Made by a program: the position numbers and the translations under genes. The notes under the pieces were generated by a model. It saw only the letters and a program-made list of their open reading frames with translations. It was not told where the DNA came from and ran no database searches. Source: Anaerosolibacter sp. (GTDB lineage: Bacteria > Bacillota > Clostridia > Peptostreptococcales > Thermotaleaceae). Taken from it: 64,000 nucleotides of DNA. Positions 8,708 to 17,917 of this stretch are shown here, piece after piece. How positions within the stretch are numbered: position 1 is the first letter of the stretch; each line of letters starts with the position of its first letter. The DNA is taken from assembly GCF_029240175.1 (NCBI RefSeq), contig NZ_JARBTM010000007.1, forward strand, positions 87,045 through 151,044, in the 5' to 3' direction.

Positions 8708-9928
8708 TTAGAAACGAACAATTAAGTTTATGATATGCTTTCCTACGATTTTTATACTTGCTGCTATAGGCACTGCAAATAGCATACCAATAACGCCATA
8801 CCATTCATTGCCAATTAGAAGGGATAATATAACCACAATAGGATGCAAGCCCACACTGTCCCCTACTATTTTGGGTGATAAAACTGCGCTTTCTATTTGT
8901 TGGATGGTTGTAAAGGCAAGGATTACCCATATGGATTTGGCCGGTGTATCCAATAACGCAATCACTACCGCCGGTATAGCGCCTATTATGGGTCCTACAT
9001 AGGGAATAATATTGGAAACTCCAGCAATAAAGCCTATTAAAAAAGCAAAGTCTATGCCTAATATGAATAAGGCTACCGTACTTAACAAACCTACAATCAT
9101 TGCTACAATAATTTGGCCTCTAATAAATTTGCTTAAAAGCTTATCGATATCTCTACCGATATTGATACATTCCTCTCTACAAGTTTTAGGAATAAGAAAT
9201 ATTATTTTTTTCTTAAAATAGTCAGCATCCTTTAAGAAATAAAATGAGAATATGGGAATCAATGCTAAGGTAACGATATGGGAAAGCGTACCAATGATAC
9301 TGTTTGTCAATTGCCTCAGAACATCGATAATTTCATATTCAATATTTACAATATTCCCTTCGATGACCTCTTTTACACCTGAAAGCTGGGGTGATATGTC
9401 ATCTAGTTGCTTTATCCGCGTATATATTCGATTTACAAGCACATTGGTCTGTCTAGAGTATTGAGGTAATAAATCAATTAAGTTACTGATTTCTCTTGTA
9501 ATCTTAGGTGTTATCGTAATGGATAGAAAAATGATAGCACTAATTCCAGCAGTATACAACAATACGACTGCCCATATTCTTTTAAAGCCTTTTCTCTCTA
9601 AAAAATGGACCATGGGACTTAATAAATATGCGATGATTACAGCCCAGATCAAAGGTCCTAAGAATTGTGAGACGATTTTTCTATGATGATATATGAGTAG
9701 TACACATAAAACTCCTACAAGAAAAATACTCAGATAAAAGAAATGCTTCTTTTTCAATGTAAGTTTGCTTTTGATATCAACAAATCTATTGCCTATATGT
9801 ATCAGATAATAGATTGAAAAAATTAGAAGGATAGTAAAAAATATGCTCATCAACAGAAAAATACTTGCTATTAAATATGATGTTGGTTTTGAATACACTA
9901 AATCTATAACATTAAAAGCACTATTCAC
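8708..9928 (-). CDS. AI-2E family transporter (PerM/YtvI type)
   Basis: A 406-residue polytopic membrane protein with about eight hydrophobic segments. It has the family signature of an N-terminal helix pair, a soluble middle region (residues 170-230) and the C-terminal block GVSNIIPYVGPIIGAIPAV. The family includes E. coli TqsA and several sodium/proton-coupled permeases, so transport of AI-2 itself should not be assumed. The start is GTG at 9928 after AAAAGGGTG. The gene order mnmA, PRC-barrel, small protein, AI-2E, alaS is common in clostridia. Confidence 0.9.
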   Translation of the reverse strand: MNSAFNVIDLVYSKPTSYLIASIFLLMSIFFTILLIFSIYYLIHIGNRFVDIKSKLTLKKKHFFYLSIFLVGVLCVLLIYHHRKIVSQFLGPLIWAVIIAYLLSPMVHFLERKGFKRIWAVVLLYTAGISAIIFLSITITPKITREISNLIDLLPQYSRQTNVLVNRIYTRIKQLDDISPQLSGVKEVIEGNIVNIEYEIIDVLRQLTNSIIGTLSHIVTLALIPIFSFYFLKDADYFKKKIIFLIPKTCREECINIGRDIDKLLSKFIRGQIIVAMIVGLLSTVALFILGIDFAFLIGFIAGVSNIIPYVGPIIGAIPAVVIALLDTPAKSIWVILAFTTIQQIESAVLSPKIVGDSVGLHPIVVILSLLIGNEWYGVIGMLFAVPIAASIKIVGKHIINLIVRF

Positions 9929-9984
9929 GCGTAAACACCCTTTTCAAGTTATTGAAAAGCAGCTAATAAATTAGCTGCCTTTAT

Positions 9985-10164
9985 CTAGAACATATTCATA
10001 GCATTTGTCATGTTCATCATATTTGATGCATTTTTAATAACGTTATTACCTCTTTTCATCAACTTTTTTCGCTGACGGGGAGACATTTTGCTGAATGCAT
10101 AAAGCCCAGCAGTTGCACCAATAATACCACCTGCGATAACACCTGTCATAAAATTATCTCTCAT
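9985..10164 (-). CDS. Small glycine-zipper membrane protein, 59 aa
   Basis: A short protein with one membrane-spanning glycine-rich segment (GVIAGGIIGATAGLYAF), then a basic stretch MSPRQRKKLMKRG and a Met/Asn-rich tail. The layout resembles YtxH-like or small envelope proteins, but no named family is certain. The start is the second of two adjacent ATG codons (10164), 8 bases after AAAGGAG; the GTG further upstream overlaps that site. It lies between a PRC-barrel gene and the AI-2E permease. Confidence 0.8.
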   Translation of the reverse strand: MRDNFMTGVIAGGIIGATAGLYAFSKMSPRQRKKLMKRGNNVIKNASNMMNMTNAMNMF

Positions 10165-10199
10165 CATAAACACTCCTTTAGTGTTAGCTCTAGTTCTGA

Positions 10200-10724
10200 T
10201 TATTCTAATGAAAATAATCTTTTTAAACCACCTGTATTAGATAAAATAGATTGTTCTTCTGAATTTGTAATAATAATTGTTTTGTTGTCCACATTGAAAT
10301 TTTCAATCAGAGGCAAGATAGATCTACCTTCCACCAAATCATGAAACAATCCTTCAGAAAGGATTAAGCCTGATAACCTTCCTGTATGAATATCGAAAAG
10401 GATATCTTGAACAATCCCAACATTTTGGCCTTGATTACTAATAACATCTATTCCTATTAGATTTTGGTAGCTTTGAATATGATCTTGATGTTGCGATTCT
10501 TCTATTACTGATTTATTCTGTATAACGACTGCGTCTGAACCTATACTTTTGATGTTGTGAAGATTTATAATTTTTTGATCTCTAAAGTACCCTGCTTCTT
10601 GTATCATAAAGCTTACAGCAGCCATTGCTGTCCTGTCGTAAAGTATATCTTTAATCTCCAAATTTTTACAGCCTTCTTCTATACAAATCACTGGAAGGCC
10701 AATAATGTCATATCCTCTCTTCAT
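10200..10724 (-). CDS. PRC-barrel domain protein
   Basis: About 174 residues with two PRC-barrel-like halves: MKRGYDIIGLPVICIEEGC at the start and IGIDVISNQGQNVGIVQDIL in the middle, each followed by the ILFDIHTGRLSGLIL-type strand pattern. PRC barrels occur in RimM and photosynthetic reaction centres; in Firmicutes stand-alone versions (YlmC/YrrD-like) have no settled role. The start was placed at the ATG at 10724 rather than the adjacent TTG, after GGTGAC. The gene sits just downstream of the mnmA terminator. Confidence 0.88.
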   Translation of the reverse strand: MKRGYDIIGLPVICIEEGCKNLEIKDILYDRTAMAAVSFMIQEAGYFRDQKIINLHNIKSIGSDAVVIQNKSVIEESQHQDHIQSYQNLIGIDVISNQGQNVGIVQDILFDIHTGRLSGLILSEGLFHDLVEGRSILPLIENFNVDNKTIIITNSEEQSILSNTGGLKRLFSLE

Positions 10725-10783
10725 CAAATTAAGTCACCACACTTTATAGTAAAGGTAGTTTACTTCTTATTTATTATTCCACA

Positions 10784-10817
10784 TCAAAAAATAAATAATG
10801 CACCCTCGGGTGCATTT
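10784..10817 (-). terminator. Terminator of mnmA
   Basis: Read leftward, AATGCACCC/GGGTGCATT is followed by a T-rich tract (ATTTATTTTTTG). It begins 4 bases after the mnmA stop. Confidence 0.85.
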
Positions 10818-10820
10818 CAA

Positions 10821-11927
10821 TTATCTTACTTTTTTAATGATGGTTCCACCACCTAACAAAACTGAATTACTATAAAGTACCACAGCTTGCCCCGGCGTGA
10901 TCGCTCTCACAGGTGAATCAAATATCACTTTTATCAGATGTTGATCGATGAAACGAAGTGTTGCTCTAGATGGCTTTGCATTGTACCTTATTTGCGCTTC
11001 TATGCTCATGCTGTCGTAGATAAAATCAGGATCAATGAAATTTACATTTTCTGCAAGCAATTCATAGCCAAATACATCACAGTTATTACCTATTACAACT
11101 TCGTTTCTATCTGGATGAATATCCACAACATATGCAGGCTTACCAATGGCGATACCTAAACCTTTCCTTTGTCCAATGGTATAGTTGGTAATTCCTTGGT
11201 GATGTCCAATTTCATTTCCCAAGGTATCTATAAATCTACCTGGCTTTATTTTTTCAGGAACCTGACCTTGAATGAATTTTCCATAATTATTGTCTTGAAC
11301 AAAGCATATTTCTTGACTATCTGGCTTATTGGCAGTAGATAGACCTAGTTCATTGGCAATCTTCCTCACTTCTTCCTTGGATACAAAGTCTCCTAAGGGC
11401 ATGAGGGTATGCTTCAGCTGCTCTTGGGTGAAATTATATAGGGCATAGGTTTGATCCTTTGATACTGCATTGGATTTCTCAATGATATATTTATCTGTTG
11501 AAACATCTTTCCTAATCTTTGCATAATGACCAGTTGCTACATAATAAGCACCTAGTCCATGGGCACGTTTAAGCAATTCATCAAATTTCATATGTTTATT
11601 ACATGCAATACATGGATTCGGAGTTCTACCTTTAAGATATTCATCTATAAAATACTGCACGACTTTGTTTTGGAACTGTTCCTTAAAGTTCATTACATAA
11701 AACGGTATCTCAAGATGGTTCGCAACTCTTCTTGCATCATCTACCGCAGATAGTCCACAACAGCCTCCTGTATCATCAAGTGTATCTGAATTGTCAGTAT
11801 CAGACCAAATTTTCATCGTGACACCAATAACTTCATAACCTTGCTGTTTTAAAACATATGCAGCTACTGAACTGTCTACACCTCCACTCATACCAATTAC
11901 AACTTTCTTTTTATCTAAGCTTGTCAT
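10821..11927 (-). CDS. mnmA: tRNA-uridine 2-sulfurtransferase MnmA
   Basis: A 368-residue tRNA 2-thiouridylase, full length, which puts sulfur at position 2 of U34 in tRNAs for Lys, Glu and Gln. The PP-loop GMSGGVDSSVAAYVL is at residues 12-26. The catalytic cysteines are in NPCIACNKHMKF and SQEICFVQD. The gene follows nifS and nifU, and the cysteine desulfurase plausibly supplies its sulfur. It has an ATG start after AGGTG and its own terminator downstream. Confidence 0.97.
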   Translation of the reverse strand: MTSLDKKKVVIGMSGGVDSSVAAYVLKQQGYEVIGVTMKIWSDTDNSDTLDDTGGCCGLSAVDDARRVANHLEIPFYVMNFKEQFQNKVVQYFIDEYLKGRTPNPCIACNKHMKFDELLKRAHGLGAYYVATGHYAKIRKDVSTDKYIIEKSNAVSKDQTYALYNFTQEQLKHTLMPLGDFVSKEEVRKIANELGLSTANKPDSQEICFVQDNNYGKFIQGQVPEKIKPGRFIDTLGNEIGHHQGITNYTIGQRKGLGIAIGKPAYVVDIHPDRNEVVIGNNCDVFGYELLAENVNFIDPDFIYDSMSIEAQIRYNAKPSRATLRFIDQHLIKVIFDSPVRAITPGQAVVLYSNSVLLGGGTIIKKVR

Positions 11928-11969
11928 TCTTTCACCTACTCTATATTTTGTGCAAAATAAAAAAAATAA

Positions 11970-12002
11970 ATCTAAAAGAAAAGCCTAGGATTCCCTAGGC
12001 TT
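11970..12002 (-). terminator. Terminator of the nifSU operon
   Basis: Read leftward, AAGCCTAGGgaaTCCTAGGCTT is followed by TTCTTTTAG. The hairpin overlaps the nifU stop codon, so mnmA is likely transcribed partly from its own promoter. Confidence 0.8.
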
Positions 12003-12438
12003 ATTCATGTTCTTCTTCATGATCATGGTGATCTTCATCTGGTTTGAAATCTTCAAGCCCTTCTAAAACAATGTTGCGCTTTTGTGCATAATCGAATAAT
12101 GCAGATTTTACCGCTTGCTCAGCCAAAACAGAACAATGAACTTTTTGAGCAGGTAGTCCATCAAGGGCTTCAACCACGGCTCTGTTCGTTAATTTCAACG
12201 CATCTTGTATTGTTTTGCCTTTGATCATTTCTGTAGCAATGCTTGAGGTTGCGATGGCTGAACCGCATCCAAAAGTTTTGAACTTTACATCGACAATCAC
12301 ATCATCTTCTATCTTAAGATACATTTTCATGATATCTCCGCACTTTACATTACCTACTTGGCCTACGCCATCAGCATTTTCAATCTCTCCAACATTTCTT
12401 GGATTCATAAAATGATCCATCACTTTTTCACTATACAT
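12001..12438 (-). CDS. nifU: Fe-S cluster assembly scaffold NifU/IscU
   Basis: A 145-residue IscU-type scaffold on which Fe-S clusters are built. The three cluster-ligand cysteines are in place: VGNVKCGDIMKM, FKTFGCGSAIATS and KVHCSVLAEQA. The C-terminus is His/Asp/Glu-rich (DEDHHDHEEEHE), a possible metal-binding extension. Its ATG overlaps the nifS stop by one base (TAATG), so the two are translationally coupled. Confidence 0.95.
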   Translation of the reverse strand: MYSEKVMDHFMNPRNVGEIENADGVGQVGNVKCGDIMKMYLKIEDDVIVDVKFKTFGCGSAIATSSIATEMIKGKTIQDALKLTNRAVVEALDGLPAQKVHCSVLAEQAVKSALFDYAQKRNIVLEGLEDFKPDEDHHDHEEEHE

Positions 12439-13619
12439 TACTTTTGTCCTCCCTTTACCTTCTCATATAGCGGCGACATTTGTCTCAACCGGTCTACTAT
12501 TTTTGGCAGTTCATTTATCACATAATCGATGTCTTCTTCTTTTGTGAAATCACCGATGGATAATCTTAGTGATCCATGGGCTATTTCATGGGTAAGTCCA
12601 ATAGCCATAAGAACATGGGATGGATCTAATGAACCCGATGTGCATGCAGATCCACTGGATCCTGAAATACCTAACATATCTAAGCTAAGCAGTAGGGATT
12701 CCCCTTCGATGAACTCAAAGGCAAAATTTACATTGCCAGGAAGCCTGTGAATTGGATGTCCATTTACCTTTACGAAATCTACCTTATCCAAAATTCCTTT
12801 CACGAGTCGATCTCTGAGACTGGCAGTATGGGTGATATGGGTATCTAGATTTTGCATGGCTAGTTCAGCTGCTTTCCCAAAACCCACAATGCCTGGTAAA
12901 TTCTCTGTCCCGGCTCTTCTTCTTCTTTCTTGTGCACCACCGTGAAGCAGCGCATTAATCTTTACTCCCTTGCGAATATATAATGCACCTACACCCTTAG
13001 GACCATATATCTTATGGGCAGATATAGACATCATATCAATATTCAAGTCATTTACATTTATGTTGACATTACCAAATGCCTGTACAGCATCGGTATGGAA
13101 ATAAACTTTTCTTTCCTTTGCCAATGCCCCAATCTCTTTTATAGGTTGAATTGTACCAATTTCATTATTTGCAAACATTAAAGTAATCAATATCGTTTTG
13201 TCTGTTATGGCATTTTTTAACTGGTCTATATCGATCATCCCATATTGGTCTACATCTAAGTAAGTAACTTCAAAACCATTTTTTTCTAAATACTCACAAG
13301 TGTGCAATACGGCATGGTGTTCGATCTTTGTTGTGATGATATGATTGCCTTTTTCTTTGTTTGCATAGACAATACCTTTTATAGCCCAGTTATCAGCCTC
13401 CGAACCTCCACCCGTGAAGAAAATTTCCTCCTGCTTTGCCCCAATTGCTTTTGCAATTCGATCTCTAGCAACATCTACAGCCTGCTTTGCTTCTCTACCA
13501 AATGAATGTATACTAGACGGATTTCCAAATTTCTCCGTAAAATATGGCAGCATTTCATTAAGTACTTCCTGCTTCACTGGGGTAGTAGCTGAATAATCAA
13601 GATATATTCTTTGGTTCAT
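12438..13619 (-). CDS. nifS: Cysteine desulfurase NifS/IscS
   Basis: A 393-residue PLP enzyme that removes sulfur from cysteine for Fe-S clusters and tRNA thiolation. The PLP lysine is in SISAHKIYGPKGVGALYI. The active-site loop SGSACTSGS carries the catalytic cysteine in the class I (IscS/NifS) form. The ATG follows AAGGAGATG. It lies between the Rrf2 regulator and nifU, the usual clostridial arrangement. Confidence 0.96.
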   Translation of the reverse strand: MNQRIYLDYSATTPVKQEVLNEMLPYFTEKFGNPSSIHSFGREAKQAVDVARDRIAKAIGAKQEEIFFTGGGSEADNWAIKGIVYANKEKGNHIITTKIEHHAVLHTCEYLEKNGFEVTYLDVDQYGMIDIDQLKNAITDKTILITLMFANNEIGTIQPIKEIGALAKERKVYFHTDAVQAFGNVNINVNDLNIDMMSISAHKIYGPKGVGALYIRKGVKINALLHGGAQERRRRAGTENLPGIVGFGKAAELAMQNLDTHITHTASLRDRLVKGILDKVDFVKVNGHPIHRLPGNVNFAFEFIEGESLLLSLDMLGISGSSGSACTSGSLDPSHVLMAIGLTHEIAHGSLRLSIGDFTKEEDIDYVINELPKIVDRLRQMSPLYEKVKGGQK

Positions 13620-13636
13620 CCGATCATCTCCTTAAA

Positions 13637-14086
13637 TTATATATAATACATAAAAGAGTCGCTATTTTGGAGCTTTTTATAGTCATCTAACATATCCTGG
13701 AGTGTTATTGAATCCACAACAGTATTTATGCTGTCCCTAATTTTTTCCCATATGGTTCTGGTTACACAACAGTCAGCTTTAGAGCACTCAGTGCTATCGT
13801 CACTGGAAACACATTCCGTAGGTGCTAAAGGACCTTCTAAGGTGCGAATGATATCTCCTACTGTGATGTTATAGGGTTGATCCGCTAAAATATATCCACC
13901 CTGGGCACCTCGTATACTCTTGACCAGTCCTGCTTTTCTTAAATTCGAAAACAGTTGCTCTAAATAGTGTACAGAAATATTTTGGCGTTCTGCAATGCTA
14001 TTTAATGCCACTGGCCCTTCACCAACATTAAGCGCTAAATCGAACATCGCCTTGAGACCATATCTTCCTTTTGTAGAAAGTCTCAT
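13637..14086 (-). CDS. Rrf2/IscR-family transcriptional regulator
   Basis: A 149-residue winged-helix repressor of the Rrf2 family. The N-terminal MRLSTKGRYGLKAMFDLAL and the recognition region SVHYLEQLFSNLRKAGLV are typical. The cysteines in PTECVSSDDSTECSKADCC sit where IscR binds its [2Fe-2S] cluster, so it probably senses Fe-S status and controls nifS-nifU. The start was placed at 14086 after GGGAGTG; the open frame continues 27 codons upstream into the promoter region. Confidence 0.92.
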   Translation of the reverse strand: MRLSTKGRYGLKAMFDLALNVGEGPVALNSIAERQNISVHYLEQLFSNLRKAGLVKSIRGAQGGYILADQPYNITVGDIIRTLEGPLAPTECVSSDDSTECSKADCCVTRTIWEKIRDSINTVVDSITLQDMLDDYKKLQNSDSFMYYI

Positions 14087-14135
14087 CTCATCACTCCCTT
14101 CAAAATTCCAAGTAAATTGCTCAGAATTCATTTTA

Positions 14136-14164
14136 AGTATATTATACCCCACTATTTTTGTCAA
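14136..14164 (-). promoter_or_regulatory. Promoter of rrf2-nifS-nifU
   Basis: Read leftward, TTGACA (14164-14159) and TATACT (14141-14136) are 17 bases apart. It is about 50 bases upstream of the regulator start codon and is the expected place for autoregulation by the Rrf2 protein. Confidence 0.75.
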
Positions 14165-14173
14165 CATTCAATA

Positions 14174-14206
14174 ATAAAAAAAATAAAGCCTAATGAATAG
14201 GCTTTT
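14174..14206 (-). terminator. Terminator after CotS-like gene
   Basis: Read leftward, AAAGCCTATtcATTAGGCTTT-type hairpin is followed by ATTTTTTTTATT. It lies 15 bases past the stop of the CotS-like gene and closes the glycan/kinase region. Confidence 0.85.
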
Positions 14207-14220
14207 CGAGTAACTCATAT

Positions 14221-15216
14221 CTATCTTTTAAACGCATAACATAACTCCCCAATTCTTTTTTGTCCATCCTTTGATAGAATATATTCAAGAAAAGGCACTT
14301 GTTCTCGCAGCTGACGGTCCATTTCATTGATTGGTTTTTCATTTAATGATGCAGTGCAAAGAAAGAAAAAACTTACCCTTGCAATGGCGAGCTGCAGTGC
14401 AGCTATTTCCTGTTCTTCTAATAGACCATAACCTTGCATAAAGGGTTCCGCAAATATCTTCATTTGGGATCTGTTCAAGAAGTTCCACAAAGCATAGGCA
14501 ATATCGAAAAGACGTTCTTTTCTCTGTATATAATCAAAATCGAAAACACAGCATACTGTTCCTTCCTTTGTAAATAACTGATTTCGTTCATGCCAATCTC
14601 CATGTATCACTGTATGAGGAAGTTCTTTCTCTTTATCATTCCATCCTTTTTGAATTTCATCGTATAGGCGATATATCAATAAGATTTTTTCTTTATTGAA
14701 ATTGTGCTTTATTAACTCAAGTCTTGTAATTCCTTTATTCAATACCTCTGTAGATGGATAGACAGAGGATCTTGGAACGGGGATTTTATCATAGTCACTC
14801 AAGACATCATGCATCTTTTTCAAAACTTCACCACTTGAAAACATCTGTTTGGGATTTCGATTAAAGCTATGACCTACTATGAAGGGCGTTACTTGAATCC
14901 TATAATTCTTTAGTTTGATATAATGCTGGTTATTGATGGTTTGAAGGGGTAACAAGGCGGGTATTCCATTTTCCTTGAGAGTTTTTATTGCCTCGACAAT
15001 GTTGATGAGTTGATGCTCGTCTATATACGAAAACTTAATTATATACTTTCCCTTTTCCGTTTCTGTTAAGATATTTATATTGACTGTGTTCTTAATATGA
15101 CCATGAATATACTTTAATTTACCGATATCAAACTGCATACATATATATTCTACATCCTCAATGCCCAGTAGGCGATCATTTAAATGCTTCTTTTCTTTCC
15201 AGCTTATCCTGTCCAC
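14221..15216 (-). CDS. CotS-like spore coat protein / aminoglycoside-phosphotransferase-fold kinase
   Basis: A 331-residue protein of the CotS/APH kinase fold. Visible motifs are HTVIHGDWHERNQLF (catalytic loop, HxD) and CCVFDFDYIQRKERLFDIA (metal-binding DFD), both intact, so it could be an active small-molecule or glycan kinase. B. subtilis CotS and CotI are spore coat proteins of this fold. The start is GTG at 15216, 7 bases after GGAGG. It follows a smaller kinase-like gene and the glycosyltransferase genes, which supports a spore-surface role. The substrate is unknown. Confidence 0.8.
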   Translation of the reverse strand: MDRISWKEKKHLNDRLLGIEDVEYICMQFDIGKLKYIHGHIKNTVNINILTETEKGKYIIKFSYIDEHQLINIVEAIKTLKENGIPALLPLQTINNQHYIKLKNYRIQVTPFIVGHSFNRNPKQMFSSGEVLKKMHDVLSDYDKIPVPRSSVYPSTEVLNKGITRLELIKHNFNKEKILLIYRLYDEIQKGWNDKEKELPHTVIHGDWHERNQLFTKEGTVCCVFDFDYIQRKERLFDIAYALWNFLNRSQMKIFAEPFMQGYGLLEEQEIAALQLAIARVSFFFLCTASLNEKPINEMDRQLREQVPFLEYILSKDGQKRIGELCYAFKR

Positions 15217-15248
15217 CTAGTCTCCTCCTTATTATCATAAGAAATGCA

Positions 15249-15839
15249 TCAATTCTGTAGATATTCTTTCATTTCCAATCTCCACTTTTCATATAGTCCC
15301 TTATCTATATGCTTTATCTCGTTCATTAGGCTTTGTACAAGGTTCTGTCTCTTTAATTCCATAAATAATCTATGGGGGTTGGGTTCTTTTTTAATATATA
15401 CGTTAACAAGATCAATTACCTTAAATTCCTTATTTTTATTGACAATAACATGTCTAGGTGCTACATCGAGTCTTTGAAATCCAACCCTTTCCATTTCCCT
15501 TGTAATAAGTACGATTTGTTTAGCAATATTTGTTGTAATTCTACCTTTCCTCAAAAGGTACTTTTGTAAGGACGGACCATCAATATAGTCCATGACGATA
15601 TAGTTTTCACCTGTCTCATATACTTTCGGCACAATAATCGAATCTTGAGCAGCAGCATAAGCTTTTTTCTCAAGATCACAATTATCTTTTTCACCATAGA
15701 TTTTGACGCATTTGTCTTCAGCAATTTTGAATACTGCTCCCTGTGCACCTTTGTCAATAAAGGTATACTGCGAATTGTTTTCTACTTGCAATTCCAAGGT
15801 TGAAATTTGTTTCACTTGGATTGAACTAAAATCATACAT
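15249..15839 (-). CDS. Protein-kinase-like (RIO/Bud32-type) small kinase
   Basis: About 196 residues of kinase fold. The ATP-binding part is YTFIDKGAQGAVFKIAEDKC with VKIYGE supplying the Lys. The hinge is YIVMDYIDGPSLQKYLL, and the C-lobe has RLDVAPRHVIVNKNKEFKVIDLVN. The catalytic HRD-like Asp appears as LDVAPRH and the DFG position as VIDLVN, so it looks compact but possibly active. The start was chosen at the ATG at 15839 after GGGGGAC; 17 upstream codons lack a signal. It directly precedes the CotS-like kinase, and the two may act on the same spore glycan or coat protein (inference). Confidence 0.78.
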   Translation of the reverse strand: MYDFSSIQVKQISTLELQVENNSQYTFIDKGAQGAVFKIAEDKCVKIYGEKDNCDLEKKAYAAAQDSIIVPKVYETGENYIVMDYIDGPSLQKYLLRKGRITTNIAKQIVLITREMERVGFQRLDVAPRHVIVNKNKEFKVIDLVNVYIKKEPNPHRLFMELKRQNLVQSLMNEIKHIDKGLYEKWRLEMKEYLQN

Positions 15840-15954
15840 TGTATGTCCCCCTAACGCTCGGATTTTATGAATATCATGCTGATTGTTCATGGTTCATCTT
15901 TCGTGAGGAGAAATCGACGGAGAGCCCATCCTCTGGTCTTTTTCTCCCCGCTTC

Positions 15955-17880
15955 TTACGTTTTGTAATAATGTTGTTCAGGATAATCCCCTCTTTTTACA
16001 AAGCCTGCTTCAAAGTCTGGGTATAATTCTTTGACTTCTTCGATAACCTTTGTCAATGTCTTTATATAGGGCAAATAGATAGAATTTACAACTTGATCCT
16101 CTACTCGATTAAACCAGGATAAGGAGAATTCCCTCGGCGAATAAATTCCAAACCCAGAAAAATGATAAAGTACGATCCTTTGATCATTGACATATAACTT
16201 GCCATCTCTTTCAGATAATTGATAGCCTTCGATGTTCCAAGGTGCCACATGGGCTCCTTTGGACCGAACAATGTGTACATTTGAGAACAACTTGGGCCAT
16301 GTCTCTAAGTGTCGCTGGTCACCATACAGTTTTTTTACTTGGTCGAACCTATTGAAGCACCATGCGATACATCTAGATTTCCACCATTCCACTGCAGCTA
16401 ACGCTGTTTCATTATTTTTACATCCTACGAATCCAGAATTTATCTTCCCAGATTTGTTATAATAATGCTGGAATCTTTTCGAGTTATAGTGATCGGTTAA
16501 ATAAAGTGATGCCTGAGGTGCTTCATTAAATATCTTTATTGGATCAGCAAAAAAGAACAGATCTGAATCAATCATTGCATAGTATTGGGCGGTTGAATAA
16601 TGTGTCATGATGTAGTGCAGTAAAGCTGGCTTTAAGGTCCAACTATATTCCGTTTTCGTCCGTCGAGATTTAATACTTAATAAATCTCTATCTTCTACTT
16701 CATCTAACATAATACAGGTAACTTTCTTTAAGTTCATACTGTTAATCATTTTATACGCAACCTCATCGGTACAAAGCATGAATAAATGGAAACTCTTGCT
16801 GTGCCTTGCTAAAGACTTATACATTGTAATTGCTTTACAAATATATCTATCAGAAACGATCGTTGCGTAAAAGCAGTCCCCCTCCTGTTGTAATACTGTC
16901 TTCCCGTTAAACTTAAATATCCGGTCATTCTTTTTATATTTTTCCTCCACTAGGTAGGCATTAAATCTTGAATCAACTTTTTCTACATCTGAAATTGCTT
17001 CTCTAAGAGCTTGTGTATATGGCTCATATATAAGAGCAATCGGCTCATTATGACCGTCAAGGGCTAAGGAATATTCATTTTTGTTTCTTAATCTAAAACC
17101 ACCAAAATGATACATGATTAGTCTGTCGTTGTTTACACATATCTCATTGTTGCGCAGTGATACCGTATATTTTTTTTCGTTCCATGGGGCAATGTTTACA
17201 CCATGGGTTTTGATGTAGCAAATGCCTTCAAATAAATGGGGTGCTTCTTCTAAATATTTTTGATCACTAAATCTATTTGGTTCTATCCTATCATAGCACC
17301 ATTCAATACACCTGATTTTCCACCATTTCAAACAGGCAATCCCATTTTCATTCCTTATAAAACTTACAAAGCCCGAGTTTACCTTGCCTACCATTCTTTC
17401 TGAATGCTCTTTGACATCGTCTGGATAGTCATGGTCTGATAACAATACTGAGCATTTTCCTTGGTTTTCAAATATTGGTCTCGGATCATTAAAGAAGTAT
17501 AAATCTACATCCAGATGGGTAACACGATGAATACTGGGAAACCTATCTAAAATAAAATCTAAAAGAACGGGTTTTAAGGTCCAACAATATTCATTTAATC
17601 TTCTCTGCTTTTTTATTAAACGTAATTCATTCGTTTCTATGTCATAAAGCTGAAGAAGCGTTACCTGGGTCAGCTTTATTTTTTTTAAAATATCATAGGT
17701 TTCCGTATCCATGCACAAAATAAATATTTCAGATGTTGTATGACCATTTACATACTTTTCAATAGATCTACATAAGGCGATTACCTGATATAGCCTATAT
17801 TTTGATACAATAATACAATATGCATCTTTAATATTCCTATTTTTTAATTGAGCGGTTAGGGAATTAAATATATCTTTCAA
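15955..17880 (-). CDS. Tandem glycosyltransferase, two GT-A domains fused
   Basis: A 641-residue protein made of two copies of one GT-A-type domain. The first covers about residues 15-310, the second about 330-630. Each has the CIIVSKYRLYQVIALC / ATIVSDRYICKAITMY opening, a CWTLKPxLL block, a DxD motif (THLDVDLYFF and AMIDSDLFFF), GKxNSGFV, a Trp pair (KWWKIRCIEWCYDR) and APWN...MYHFxGF. The second domain is the more diverged. No signal peptide or membrane segment is seen, so it acts in the cytoplasm. Start is TTG at 17880. It follows rfbF by 37 bases and probably shares its transcript. Donor and acceptor are unknown. Confidence 0.83.
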   Translation of the reverse strand: MKDIFNSLTAQLKNRNIKDAYCIIVSKYRLYQVIALCRSIEKYVNGHTTSEIFILCMDTETYDILKKIKLTQVTLLQLYDIETNELRLIKKQRRLNEYCWTLKPVLLDFILDRFPSIHRVTHLDVDLYFFNDPRPIFENQGKCSVLLSDHDYPDDVKEHSERMVGKVNSGFVSFIRNENGIACLKWWKIRCIEWCYDRIEPNRFSDQKYLEEAPHLFEGICYIKTHGVNIAPWNEKKYTVSLRNNEICVNNDRLIMYHFGGFRLRNKNEYSLALDGHNEPIALIYEPYTQALREAISDVEKVDSRFNAYLVEEKYKKNDRIFKFNGKTVLQQEGDCFYATIVSDRYICKAITMYKSLARHSKSFHLFMLCTDEVAYKMINSMNLKKVTCIMLDEVEDRDLLSIKSRRTKTEYSWTLKPALLHYIMTHYSTAQYYAMIDSDLFFFADPIKIFNEAPQASLYLTDHYNSKRFQHYYNKSGKINSGFVGCKNNETALAAVEWWKSRCIAWCFNRFDQVKKLYGDQRHLETWPKLFSNVHIVRSKGAHVAPWNIEGYQLSERDGKLYVNDQRIVLYHFSGFGIYSPREFSLSWFNRVEDQVVNSIYLPYIKTLTKVIEEVKELYPDFEAGFVKRGDYPEQHYYKT

Positions 17881-17917
17881 TCATCATACCCCACAATCTG
17901 TTTTAAAATATATTCCA

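Noticed and set aside
15840..15900. CATAAAATC upstream of the small kinase gene as a fourth SigK-like promoter
   Set aside because: The nearest AC is only 15 bases upstream and the last -10 position does not match, so it fails the spacing seen in the other three.
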